Below the pieces are notes generated by a model, which saw only the letters and a program-made list of their open reading frames with translations, had not been told where the DNA came from and made no database searches. Both the position numbers and the translations under genes were made by a program. A stretch of DNA of 64,000 nucleotides from Alloacidobacterium sp963823845 (GTDB lineage Bacteria; Acidobacteriota; Terriglobia; Terriglobales; Acidobacteriaceae), in contig CAWGND010000016.1 in NCBI GenBank assembly GCA_963823845.1, forward strand, positions 248,001-312,000, in the 5' to 3' direction. Below, piece after piece: positions 45,428 through 54,342 of the stretch (within the stretch, counting starts at the first letter, position 1; each line of letters opens with the position of its first letter).

Positions 45428-47849
45428 TCACTCTGAGCGGAGGGCTCTTGCCGGGTCGATGGCGGCGGCGCGGCGCGCGGGCAGGAGTGTTCCTGCGATG
45501 GCGAGGAGCGGCAGGACGCAGATGGCCGCGATGAGCGCTACGGGATCGTGCTGCGAGGTGTGTATGAGCTGGTCCTTCGCGAAGCGTCCGGCGAAGAAGG
45601 CGAGCGGGAGGCCGACGGCTACTCCCAGCAATGCGAGCATGCACGCCTGACGGAGGACCATCCACATCACACTGCCGCGGTTGGCTCCGAGGGCCATGCG
45701 GATGCCGATTTCCTGCGTGCGCTGCGAGGTGACGAAAGAGAGTACGCCGTAGATTCCAACAAGTGAAAGCAGCAGGGCGGCGACGGCGAAGGTGCCAAAG
45801 AGTGCGAGAGCGAAGCGCGGGCCGGCGTAGCCGTACATGTCGAGCATCTGGCGAAGGCTCATGGGGTGGAGGACGGGCTGGTCTTTGTCCATGGAGTAGA
45901 TGAGCTGACGGACCGGGTTGGTGAGATCGTCAGCCGGTAGAGCGGTTGAGACGATGAGACTGTCGACGCCTTCCGGCACGGCAGTGTAGGGCAGGAAGAT
46001 GTGAGGGTAGTCTTCGGGAAAGCCGGCGAAGATGGGCAGGTTGTTCATGACGCCGACTACTGTGAAGGCATCGTCCTTGAGCTTGTTTTTGTGGTCGGGC
46101 CGGAATTCCGGCAGATGGATGATGCGTCCGAGGGCGTTTTCGCCTCTGAAATAGCGCTTGGCGAAGTTTTCCGTCACGACGATTTCGTGGGACTGATCGG
46201 TGATTTCGCGTGCATCGAGGAAGTGGCCTTGCAGGATTTTGCGGCCTGAGATCTGGAAGTAAGCCGGGTCGGTGAGATGGATGAGCGTGAAGCGGTTATC
46301 AACAGGTTGGCCCGCGACCTGGACGTGGTCGCCGTACATATCGAGGAATGGATAGGACGCATCGATGGTTGCGCGGGTGACTCCGGGAAGAGCGCGGACG
46401 CGATCGAGCAACTCGCGGTAGAAGCGTACGCGGCTCTCGGGTGTTGGGTAGCGATCCTGTACAAGCGGGATGTTTGTCAGGAGCGTGTGGTCAGGAGAAA
46501 AGGGAACTGGCGCGTTTTCTACGGCGAGCAGCGAACGGACCATCAGCCCGGCGAGCATGAGCAGGGCAAGCGATAAGGCAATTTCCGTGACGACGAAGCC
46601 ACTGAGCAGGCGGCGCTGCGCGCGGCTTCCGGAGGAACGGACGCTGCTGAGAACTGCGGCGAGACGCGGGTTGGCGCTGTGCCATGCAGGGGCGAGTCCG
46701 AAGAGGAAGACAGTGAGGAGCGCGATGCCGATCGACACGAGCAGGACCGGGATATTCATGGTGACGACGGCTTCGTCGGGGATGGTTTCCGTTGGCACGA
46801 TACGGAGCGTGGCCTGAAGTCCGGCGTAGGCGAAGGCCAGGGCAACGGGCATGGCGACGACAGCGAGCAGAAGCGATTCGGTGAGGGCATAGCGCACGAG
46901 GCGCAGGCGCGAAGCTCCGATAGCGGCGCGGACGACGAATTCATGCTCGCGGTTGACGGCGCGGGCGAGCAGCAGGCTGGAGACGTTGACGCAGGCGATG
47001 AGCAGGAGAACGACGACTGAGCCGAGCAGCAGATAGAGCGTGCTGGCGAGCCCGGACTGGAACATTTGGTCAAAGGGCAGGATGCCGACCCGCAAGTCTT
47101 TGGGAAAGGCGCGGGGCGCTGATCTTCTCGAAGTCATCGAAGATGGGTTTCAGCTCGGCGGTGGCCTGGGCTTCTGTTACGCCGGGCTTGAGGCGTCCAA
47201 CGAGGGCGTAATATCGCTGATTTTGAGCCTCGCCGCCGCTGGTCATGTCGATGGGCAGGTAGACATCGCCGCCTCGCCACAAAAAGCGCGGCGGCATGAC
47301 GCCGATGATGGTGCGCGGGTGTTGGTTGAGGGTGAGGACGCGTCCCAGGATGGAGGGACTGCCGCCGTAATGCGCCTGCCAGTATCGATAGCTGAGGAGC
47401 GCGACTTCGCCATGGCCGGGGCGCACATCGTCGTCGGTGGTGGCGCGGCCGATGAGTGGCTGCACGCCGAGGACGTCGAATGTATTGGGCGTGATGTAGT
47501 TGCCGCGCAGGCGCTGCGGCTCCGCTCGGCCGGTGAGCACGACGTTGCTGATGGTGGATGCGGTGACGCCGTTGAAGATGTCGGTCTTTTGCGCGATCTC
47601 GTTGAACTGCTCGGGCGTGTAGACGTTCCAGCCACACTGGGGCCATAGCGAGCTGCACAATTTTGGCGTGACGAGGGTGTGGACGTCTTTGTAGGGGAAG
47701 GGATCGATGAGAACGCCGTAAGCTACGCTGAAGACAGCTGTGGTGGCTCCGATACCGAGGGTCAGGGTGAGAATCGCGGTCAACGCGAAGCCTGGGTTTT
47801 TGCGCAGCTGGCGGAAGGCGTAGCGGAGGTCCTGAAGCAGGGTTTGCAT
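45428..47849 (-). pseudogene. Third ADOP-type ABC permease, one frameshift
   Basis: About 807 codons. The N-terminus LQDLRYAFRQLRKNPGFALTAILTLTLGIGATTAVFSVAYG starts at 47849; the first periplasmic domain runs to AELKPIFDDFEKISAPR, and RAFPKDLRVGILPFDQMF with both FtsX domains continues in another frame from near 47115 to 45428. The switch is in a four-base C/G run (47113-47116). The FtsX marks (REHEFVVRAAIGASR, RTQEIGIRMALGAN) are intact. Two palindromes TCGTANTACGA lie upstream. Function as for other ADOP proteins is unknown. Confidence 0.85.
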
Positions 47850-47876
47850 GGCGGCCTCGGATATTTTGGGGAACTA

Positions 47877-47889
47877 ATCGTAATACGAT
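47877..47889. promoter_or_regulatory. Perfect palindrome ATCGTAATACGAT, candidate operator
   Basis: A 13-bp perfect palindrome 28 bases upstream of the ADOP permease start on the minus strand. It shares the core TCGTANTACGA with a second palindrome at 47940-47950. No regulator gene is adjacent. Confidence 0.55.
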
Positions 47890-47939
47890 GCTAGCTCATA
47901 TTTTGTTCACAGGGCATCCAGGGATGGGTTGTATTCTGG

Positions 47940-47950
47940 TCGTAGTACGA
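47940..47950. promoter_or_regulatory. Second TCGTANTACGA palindrome, candidate operator
   Basis: TCGTAGTACGA, a perfect 5-1-5 palindrome whose centre is 62 bases from that of the first copy, close to six helical turns. It lies in the region between the ADOP permease gene and the divergent beta-glucosidase. Confidence 0.5.
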
Positions 47951-48020
47951 GCGAAGTCAAAATTCAAGACAATCGGTTGACTTCGATATTTGAGGTATAG
48001 CCAGCCATAAAAATTGCTTA

Positions 48021-48034
48021 GTAAAACGTTTAAC
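48021..48034. promoter_or_regulatory. LacI-type operator GTAAAACGTTTAAC upstream of beta-glucosidase
   Basis: A 14-bp palindrome with one mismatched pair and a central CG, the usual layout of LacI/GalR family operators. It ends one base before a candidate -35 box, so it fits control of the GH3 gene by sugar. Confidence 0.65.
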
Positions 48035-48035
48035 C

Positions 48036-48065
48036 TTGACGATCGTTTCTACGCCATTTTAGTAT
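48036..48065 (+). promoter_or_regulatory. Candidate promoter of the GH3 gene
   Basis: TTGACG at 48036-48041 and TAGTAT at 48060-48065, 18 bases apart, 32 bases before the ATG at 48098. The -35 is good and the -10 moderate (four of six). Confidence 0.5.
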
Positions 48066-48097
48066 GGCCGCGCAATCGGAAATCTGAAAGGGAAGCA

Positions 48098-50344
48098 ATG
48101 GGGATTCGTGTGTTTAGAAAGTGCCTGCCGCTGGCGGCTGGCTGGCTGGGAGTGCTGATGGCGGTAGTGCCGGTAATGGCTCAGGAGGATGGCGACGGCC
48201 GGGCTGCTGCCGATGGTCCCTGGATGAACAAAAGCCTGTCACCGGATGAGCGCGCCGACCTTGTGCTGAAGCAGATGACGCTGGACGAAAAGATTGGCCT
48301 GCTGCATGGCACCGGCATGGCGCATGTGCCGAACTGGCAGACGCCGCTGACCTATCTTTCGAACGGCGGCGCGGGCATGACGGTGGGCGTGAAGCGGCTG
48401 GGAATTCCGAATATCTATATGTCGGACGCGGCATATGGCGTGCGCAGCAGCGGCGAGAACGGGCGCTACTCGACGGCGCTGCCTTCGAACGCGGGAGCGG
48501 CTTCGAGTTGGAATCCCGAAGCGGCATGCGACTACGGCGCGCTGATTGGGAGCGAGCTGCGGGCGCAGGGATACAGCATGACGCTGGGCGGCGGTGTAAA
48601 CCTTACGCGCGATCCCCGGAATGGGCGGACGTTCGAGTATCTGGGCGAAGATCCGTTGCTGGCCGGCACGCTGGTCGGCAACCTGATGAAGTGCGAGCAG
48701 GCCGAGCACATCATCGGCGACATCAAGCACTATGCAGTCAACGATCAGGAGACCGGCCGCAACATTGTGAATGTGATCATCTCGAAGCGAGCAATGCAGG
48801 AGAGCGATCTGCTGGCTTTTCACATTGGGATCAACATTGCCAATCCGGCCGCGGTGATGTGCTCGTACAACCGCATCAATGGCGTCTACGCCTGCGAGAA
48901 CAAGTACACGCTCACCGATGTGTTGAAAGGCGATTGGGGCTTCAAGGGATTTGTCGTGTCGGACTGGGGCGGAACCCACAGCACGGAGAAGGCTTCGGCG
49001 GCGGGACTCGATAATGAGCAGCCGATGGGGGACTTTTTCGGGCCGAAGCTGAAGGAAGCAGTCGACGCCGGGCGTGTGCCGATGTCGGAGATCGATGACC
49101 ATGCCCGTCGCGTGCTGCGCTCGATGTTTCTGTCGGGGGTGGTGGATTATCCAATTGAGAAGAGCGTCGTGGATGTCGAGCACGGTTTCGCAGTGGCACA
49201 GCATGTCGAGGAGCAGAGCATTGTTCTGTTGAAGAATGACAAGGGGATTCTGCCGCTCAATTCTTCGAAGGTGAAGTCGATTGCGCTGATTGGCGGACAT
49301 GCGGATGTGGGGATGATCTCGGGAGGCGGCTCAGCGCAGGTGGACCCGCCCGGTGGGAACGCAATCATGCCTCCGGGACAGGGGGCGACGCACTGGCAGG
49401 ATCACATCTGGTTTCCGACGTCGCCGCTGAAGGCGCTGAAGACTGCATTGCCAGGTACGAAGATTGAATACAACGCGGGCACGGATCTTTCCTCAGCGGC
49501 TGCGCTGGCGAAGAACTCCGATGTGGCGATTGTCTTTGCTTATCAGTGGATGTCTGAGGGGATGGACCTGTCGAATCTGTCACTTCCCGATGATCAGGTT
49601 GCGCTGATCGATGCAGTAGCGAAAGCAAACTCGCGCACGATTGTGGTGCTCGAGACGGGCACGGCGGTGACGATGCCTTGGCTCAAGGATGTGAGCGGCG
49701 TAGTCGAGGCGTGGTATGCGGGCAGTCGCGGGCACATTGCGCTCGCGAATGTTTTGACGGGCGAGGTCAACGCCACGGGCAAACTGGCCATGACCTTCCC
49801 GAAGAGCGAGCAGGATCTACCGCGAACGGTGATTGCTCCGTTGTCGAAAGAGGATGAAGGACAGGGCAACGGCGCAGTGAATGGGCCGGACCATACGCAA
49901 TCGAAGTACGCTGTCAGCTACGACGAGGGCATGAAGGTTGGCTACAAGTGGTATGAGGCGGAGCACAAGCAGCCGCTCTTTCCGTTTGGCTTTGGTCTGT
50001 CGTATACCACGTATTCCTATTCTGGCCTGAAGACGGACAGCGGGCAGAAGACGGTGAGCTTCGAGGTGAAGAACACGGGCAAGCGCGCAGGCACGGAGAT
50101 TGCCGAGGTCTATGCCATGCTTCCCGATGCAGCGGGTGAGCCGTTCAAGCGGCTGGTAGGCTGGCAGCGCGTGGAACTGGGGCCGGGTGAGTCGAAGACG
50201 GTTTCGGTGACGGTCGATCCTCAGATGCTTTCGATTTTTGATGAGCAGAAGAATGGCTGGCAGTTGTTGAAGGGTAAGTACCCGATTCTGGCCGGCCCGT
50301 CTTCGGAGGATACTCCGCTGAAGGGGACGATTGAGGTGCAGTAG
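48098..50344 (+). CDS. Glycoside hydrolase family 3 beta-glucosidase
   Basis: 748 residues: signal peptide (ending VMAQ), a GH3 N-terminal barrel with nucleophile Asp289 in FVVSDWGG, the KHYAVNDQETGR substrate-loop segment, a GH3 C-terminal domain (KSIALIGGHADVG, VVLETGTAVTMPWL) and a fibronectin type III-like end (FEVKNTGKRAGTEIAEVYAML). It is likely periplasmic and frees glucose (or xylose) from oligosaccharides. ATG at 48098 has AAGGGA upstream; an upstream in-frame TTG would include the promoter. LacI-type operator and terminator bracket the gene as a single unit. Confidence 0.93.
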   Translation: MGIRVFRKCLPLAAGWLGVLMAVVPVMAQEDGDGRAAADGPWMNKSLSPDERADLVLKQMTLDEKIGLLHGTGMAHVPNWQTPLTYLSNGGAGMTVGVKRLGIPNIYMSDAAYGVRSSGENGRYSTALPSNAGAASSWNPEAACDYGALIGSELRAQGYSMTLGGGVNLTRDPRNGRTFEYLGEDPLLAGTLVGNLMKCEQAEHIIGDIKHYAVNDQETGRNIVNVIISKRAMQESDLLAFHIGINIANPAAVMCSYNRINGVYACENKYTLTDVLKGDWGFKGFVVSDWGGTHSTEKASAAGLDNEQPMGDFFGPKLKEAVDAGRVPMSEIDDHARRVLRSMFLSGVVDYPIEKSVVDVEHGFAVAQHVEEQSIVLLKNDKGILPLNSSKVKSIALIGGHADVGMISGGGSAQVDPPGGNAIMPPGQGATHWQDHIWFPTSPLKALKTALPGTKIEYNAGTDLSSAAALAKNSDVAIVFAYQWMSEGMDLSNLSLPDDQVALIDAVAKANSRTIVVLETGTAVTMPWLKDVSGVVEAWYAGSRGHIALANVLTGEVNATGKLAMTFPKSEQDLPRTVIAPLSKEDEGQGNGAVNGPDHTQSKYAVSYDEGMKVGYKWYEAEHKQPLFPFGFGLSYTTYSYSGLKTDSGQKTVSFEVKNTGKRAGTEIAEVYAMLPDAAGEPFKRLVGWQRVELGPGESKTVSVTVDPQMLSIFDEQKNGWQLLKGKYPILAGPSSEDTPLKGTIEVQ

Positions 50345-50362
50345 AGTCTTATTCTCTATCCC

Positions 50363-50390
50363 GCCCGCTTGCTTTTGCAGGCGGGCTTTT
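50363..50390 (+). terminator. Intrinsic terminator after the GH3 gene
   Basis: 10-bp stem with one G-U pair (50363-50372 with 50377-50386), TTTT loop and a TTTT tail, 18 bases after the stop. Confidence 0.92.
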
Positions 50391-50418
50391 CGATTGTCTG
50401 GTTGATTAGCATGGGTGA

Positions 50419-51396
50419 GTGAAACATTCCTTTCCTGAACGCTCCTTAGTCGTTCTCTGTATTCTTTTGGCCTCGTGGGGAAGTGCGCATGCGGCTGAAC
50501 CGCTATTGGCGAACAAGCGAGTGTTGTGGCTCGGCGACAGCATTACAGAGGCGGGGGATTACGTCACGTTTGTTGAGTACTATCTGGAAAAGAGGTATCC
50601 GGCGGACCGGTTCGATGTGATCAGCATTGGACTGGCGAGCGAGACGGCGTCTTGCCTTTCGGAGAAGACGCATCCGTTTCCGCGGCCTTGCGTGCAGGAG
50701 CGGTTACAGCGGGCGCTTGCGCTGGTGAAGCCGCAGGTTGTGGTCGCCTGCTATGGGATGAATGATGGGATCTATCATCCGCAGAGCACGGAGCGCATGG
50801 AGGCGTTTCAGCAGGGGATCGAGAAGCTGGGCGCAGCTGTGCATGCGGCAGGTGCGGAGATGATCCTGCTGACTCCTCCGCCGTTTGATGCTCTGCCGAT
50901 TAAGGCTAAGGTTGTGCCGAAGAATGCGGCGGATTTCGGGTTTATGGCTCCGTATGAAAGCTACGATAGCGTGCTGGCCGACTATGCGGAATGGGAGATG
51001 CGGCTGCCGAAGAGCGAGGCGACGGTGATTGATCTGCACGGGCCTATGGATGCTTATATCGCCAAGCAGCGTGCATCGGATGCTGGTTTCTCGTTTGCTA
51101 AGAAAGATGGGATTCATCCGGATGCGGAGGGTCATCTGCTGATGGCTCGGATTTTGCTGCGTGGGTTGGGGATCTCGGTTCGGGACGGTGATTTGCAGAC
51201 TGAGTTGAGAACGATTCAGGGTGATCCGTTGTATGAGTTGATCAAGGAACAACGTGAGATGCGTTCTGATGGATGGCTTAAGTATGTGGGGTATACGCGC
51301 GGCGAGACAGTGAAGTCGGATTCGGTGACGTACGTGGAGAAGAGGAATCTGGAATTGCAGGCGAAGACTGATGTTATGCGTCGACGTCAGCCCTAA
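50419..51396 (+). CDS. Secreted SGNH/GDSL hydrolase
   Basis: 325 residues with signal peptide (about 1-25). SGNH blocks: Ser in LWLGDSITEAG (block I), Gly in SIGLASET (block II), Asn in CYGMNDGIY (block III) and DGIHPDAEGH (block V, Asp and His). These enzymes are esterases, often removing acetyl groups from polysaccharides. That suits its position after a GH3 beta-glucosidase, though a terminator separates them. Start is GTG at 50419. Its stop overlaps the stop of the convergent lolA gene. Confidence 0.88.
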   Translation: MKHSFPERSLVVLCILLASWGSAHAAEPLLANKRVLWLGDSITEAGDYVTFVEYYLEKRYPADRFDVISIGLASETASCLSEKTHPFPRPCVQERLQRALALVKPQVVVACYGMNDGIYHPQSTERMEAFQQGIEKLGAAVHAAGAEMILLTPPPFDALPIKAKVVPKNAADFGFMAPYESYDSVLADYAEWEMRLPKSEATVIDLHGPMDAYIAKQRASDAGFSFAKKDGIHPDAEGHLLMARILLRGLGISVRDGDLQTELRTIQGDPLYELIKEQREMRSDGWLKYVGYTRGETVKSDSVTYVEKRNLELQAKTDVMRRRQP

Positions 51397-52067
51397 ACCG
51401 GGGGCATGCCTTCGATGATGTGCGCCACGGCGGGCGCGTGGAAGACGAAGTCGGCGTCTGCGGTTGGGACGTTTGGCTGCTCGTTGCTGAAGGTGAAGCT
51501 GTTGATGGCGCCGTCGGTTTCTTCGATGCGCATGGACTGGATGACTCCGTCGGCGTTTGCTGTGACGGTGAAGGACGTGATGCGCTGCTCCATATTTCGC
51601 GGGATTCCTGAAAGCGTAAACGCACCGTTTTCTGCCGGGGTGATCTGGAGATTGGTCAGTTCTTTCGCGAGTTGTGTGTGGCCTAGCAGGAAGCGCAGGG
51701 GCGAGCGCAGATCATCGAGCTTCTTCGCCGACACGCGGGGGATTTCCGTGTCGCCGGGCGAGTAGAACCAGGCGTTCTCGCCGTCGAGGACGAAGAGCTT
51801 GCCTGCGGGGTCCGAATATGTCCAGCGCATCTTGCCTGGTTTTTTCAGGAGAAGGATGCCGCTTTCCTGGCGGTGCATGCCCATACCGTCGTATTTTTGC
51901 GTGAAGTGGACGGAGAGGGAATGGAGCGCATTGTAGTGCTTGTCGATGCGTGCGGCCTGGGCTTGGGCGGTTAGGGTCTGGGACTGTAGTTGGGTGCTAA
52001 TGGCGAGAAAGATTGCTAGAAAGCCTGAAATGGTCTGCGTCCAGTTGGATCTGGATGGATTCTTCAC
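51393..52067 (-). CDS. lolA: Outer membrane lipoprotein carrier protein LolA
   Basis: 224 residues. The signal peptide (TISGFLAIFLAISTQLQSQ) is followed by the LolA half-barrel: HYNALHSLSVHFTQKYDGMG, GILLLKKPGKMRWTYSDPAGKLFVLDGENAWFYSPGD and MRIEETDGAINSFTFSN. LolA ferries lipoproteins through the periplasm to the outer membrane. The GTG at 52067 is chosen because the longer frame from 52160 would translate a dispersed 39-bp repeat. The exact start remains uncertain. Confidence 0.85.
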   Translation of the reverse strand: MKNPSRSNWTQTISGFLAIFLAISTQLQSQTLTAQAQAARIDKHYNALHSLSVHFTQKYDGMGMHRQESGILLLKKPGKMRWTYSDPAGKLFVLDGENAWFYSPGDTEIPRVSAKKLDDLRSPLRFLLGHTQLAKELTNLQITPAENGAFTLSGIPRNMEQRITSFTVTANADGVIQSMRIEETDGAINSFTFSNEQPNVPTADADFVFHAPAVAHIIEGMPPV

Positions 52068-52123
52068 TCCCGCTGGTGCTCCGTTCAGAATGACCCTCTC
52101 TCTTTGGGATGAGGTTGTGGTAT

Positions 52124-52162
52124 CCCACCCTTTCGCAGGGTGCGGGAAAGGATGGGGCACCC
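52124..52162. repeat. Dispersed 39-bp intergenic repeat, copy A
   Basis: Begins CCCACCCTTTCGCA and ends GGATGGGGCACCC. It matches copy B (52845-52883) at about 31 of 39 positions and has an inverted-repeat character (CTTTCGC / GCGAAAGG-like arms). It lies between the lolA start and the pilin stop. Confidence 0.8.
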
Positions 52163-52181
52163 GATCTTTGTGGCTGACTGG

Positions 52182-52712
52182 CTACTGCAGCGGGACGGTG
52201 CAGTTGGTTCCACCGGCTGGGTCGGCTCTGATTTCGCCGGTCATATCGATGCAGAAGCCGCGGTGGCCGGTTTTGCCTACGGCCTGCGGAACGGCGGTTG
52301 CTTCGTAGCTGGTGTACATGTCCTGATTGTTCACCGTCGTCTTGGTGCAGTTGACGATGTTGAACAGATATCCAGCCTTGGAGCCGGTGGCCAAATCGCG
52401 CTGCAGCAGCTGGGAGTTTTGCGCGCTGGGCGGTCCAGACGCCGAATCGCCGCCAAGGACCTGCAATGAGCAGGCGAAACCGTTGGCGGGGTAGTTGGTC
52501 TGGAACTGGATCTGCGACTGGTAGATGGCGCGCAGGGACTGGATGGCAGAGGTCTCGTTCGCCGAGGCGCGCAGGTTGAGCATGTTGGGGATGGCGATGA
52601 GCATGAGGATGAGCATGATGGAGATGACGATGAGCAGCTCCATCAGGGTGAATCCAGCTTCGCTCAGGGTAGAACCAGATTGGCGCTTACGGCGATCAGA
52701 ACATTTTTTCAT
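52182..52712 (-). CDS. Type IV pilin/prepilin-like protein
   Basis: 176 residues. A class III leader ends in SEAG, cut before FTLMELLIVISIMLILMLIAIPN, with Glu at +5. The helix continues into a mature domain with four cysteines that can form disulfides (FACSLQV, VNCTKT, GFCIDM, NCTVP). This is the major-pilin layout. It is 20 kb away from the assembly operon at 27-34 kb. ATG at 52712 gives the basic leader MKKCSDRRKRQ. Confidence 0.88.
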   Translation of the reverse strand: MKKCSDRRKRQSGSTLSEAGFTLMELLIVISIMLILMLIAIPNMLNLRASANETSAIQSLRAIYQSQIQFQTNYPANGFACSLQVLGGDSASGPPSAQNSQLLQRDLATGSKAGYLFNIVNCTKTTVNNQDMYTSYEATAVPQAVGKTGHRGFCIDMTGEIRADPAGGTNCTVPLQ

Positions 52713-52844
52713 AAAGAGAGAAATCATGGGTTTGTGCTTCTTCCCGTGGCTGCCGGGAAAGACAGCCTACCGAGAAAAATCCTAAATGAGTAAGACGCAG
52801 GATGCCAGTGAAGCGCTCATTTGCACTATTTAGGCTTGCCTTTT

Positions 52845-52883
52845 CCCACTCTTTCGCAAAATACGCGAAGGGCTGGGGCACCC
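52845..52883. repeat. Dispersed 39-bp intergenic repeat, copy B
   Basis: CCCACTCTTTCGCA ... GGCTGGGGCACCC, aligned without gaps to copy A. It is in the 258-base gap between the pilin gene and the M16 protease gene, which holds no gene. Confidence 0.8.
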
Positions 52884-52970
52884 ATTTTCGTACCGGAACT
52901 GAAAAAACAGACCCTTACCCTTCGTTGCACTCAGAGTCAGGGTGACGATTATAAAGTCTTGCCTGTTGGT

Positions 52971-54246
52971 TCAACATTCCAGCTGGTTTCGGGTCAGCTT
53001 CACGCCGTCGAGGCGGCCCAGCAGCGTGACTGCTACCAGTTCCGGCTGGAAGAGCCGGTTGGCCATTGCGAGGACTTGGTCCTCGGTGATGGCTTCGACC
53101 CGGTCGAGGATCTCCTGCATGCCGAAGAAGTAGTTGAAGTGCATCTGCTGGCGCGCCAGGTTCGACATACGCGACATCGAACTTTCGAGCGAGAGCAGCA
53201 GGTTGCCTTTCAACTGGTCCTTTGCGCGACGCAGCTCGTCGGCGGGTAGCGGCTCGTTCTTGAGGCGGCGGAACTGCTCCATGACTAGCTGGACGACCTG
53301 GATTGCGCGGTCGGACGAGGTTCCGGCATAGACGCAGAGCGAACCGGTGTCGCTATAGGGGTTCAGGTCGCTGTAGATCGAATAGGCGAGGCCGCGCTCT
53401 TCACGGACGGTCTGGAAGAGGCGCGAGCTCATGCCGCCGCCAAGGATCGTGTTCAGGACCAGCGTGACGTAGCGTGACTCGTCGGCGATAGGCGGGGCGG
53501 GGACGCCGAGGCAGAGCTGGACCTGTTCGAGGGCCTTCTTGTTCTTGAGGATGATGCGGGCTGCGGTCTTGGGCGGAACTGTAGCCGTGAGGGAGTCGCC
53601 CGCGGGCAGCGACTCGAAGCGGCGCGTGACCTGCTCGACGAAGGCGTCGTGATCGATGTTTCCGGCGGCGGAGAAGAGCATGTTGCCGCCGAGGAAGCGC
53701 TGGCCGTAGAAGTTGCAGAGCGTGTCGCGCTCGAAGCGCTTGACGGTTTCCTTGGTGCCGAGGATGGGCTTGGCCGAGCGGGTGGTCTTTCCAGAAAGCC
53801 TGGGTGAAGATTTCGTGGACGAGATAGTCGGGGTTGTCCTCGTCCATCTTGATCTCTTCGAGGATGACGCCGCGCTCGCGGGTGATTTCATCGCTGGCGA
53901 AGATGGGGTTGAGCACGAGGTCGGAGAGCACATCGAGGGCGGCGGGCACATGCTCGTCGAGCACCTTGATGTTGAAGCAGACGGTTTCCTTGCCGGTGAA
54001 GGCGTCGAGGTTGCCGCCGATGGCGTCCACTTCGCGGGCGATGTGCTGCGCGGAGCGCGATTTGGTGCCCTTGAAGACCATGTGCTCGACGAAGTGGGAG
54101 ATGCCGTTGACTTCGGGCAGCTCGTGGCGCGAGCCGGCCCGAATCCAGACGCCCATGGCGACGGAGCGGATGTGGTCCATTTTTTCGGTCAGAATCGTAA
54201 GCCCGTTGGGCAGGATGGTGCGGCGTATATTGCGTTCGTTATCCAT
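52971..54246 (-). pseudogene. M16 family zinc peptidase, one frameshift
   Basis: About 424 codons, the length of processing-peptidase-like M16B enzymes. The inverted zinc motif HFVEH (His51, Glu54, His55) and the downstream Glu in RGVILEEIKMDED are in the first frame. After FWKDHPLG near 53773 the sequence KPILGTKETVKRFERDTLCNFY and the R/Y-containing C-terminal half (GGGMSSRLFQTVREERGLAYSIYSD) continue in the next frame. One extra base in GGCCAAG explains it. Intact, it would degrade peptides or process exported proteins. Confidence 0.85.
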
Positions 54247-54342
54247 TGGTGATTCCTGGGTTGGTTGCTGCCCGCGCGTTCTCGGGACCGTTCTCGGAGG
54301 TAGGGAAAGAATGCGCTATGCTGTCTCAACGGAGCCGAGGTT

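Noticed and set aside
52068..52160. Longer lolA N-terminus starting at 52160
   Set aside because: These residues are the translation of the dispersed repeat at 52124-52162, and the signal peptide starts only after 52067.
52696..52881. Minus-strand 61-codon frame between pilin and M16 gene
   Set aside because: Begins inside repeat copy B and overlaps the pilin leader in another frame; a product of the repeat, not a gene.
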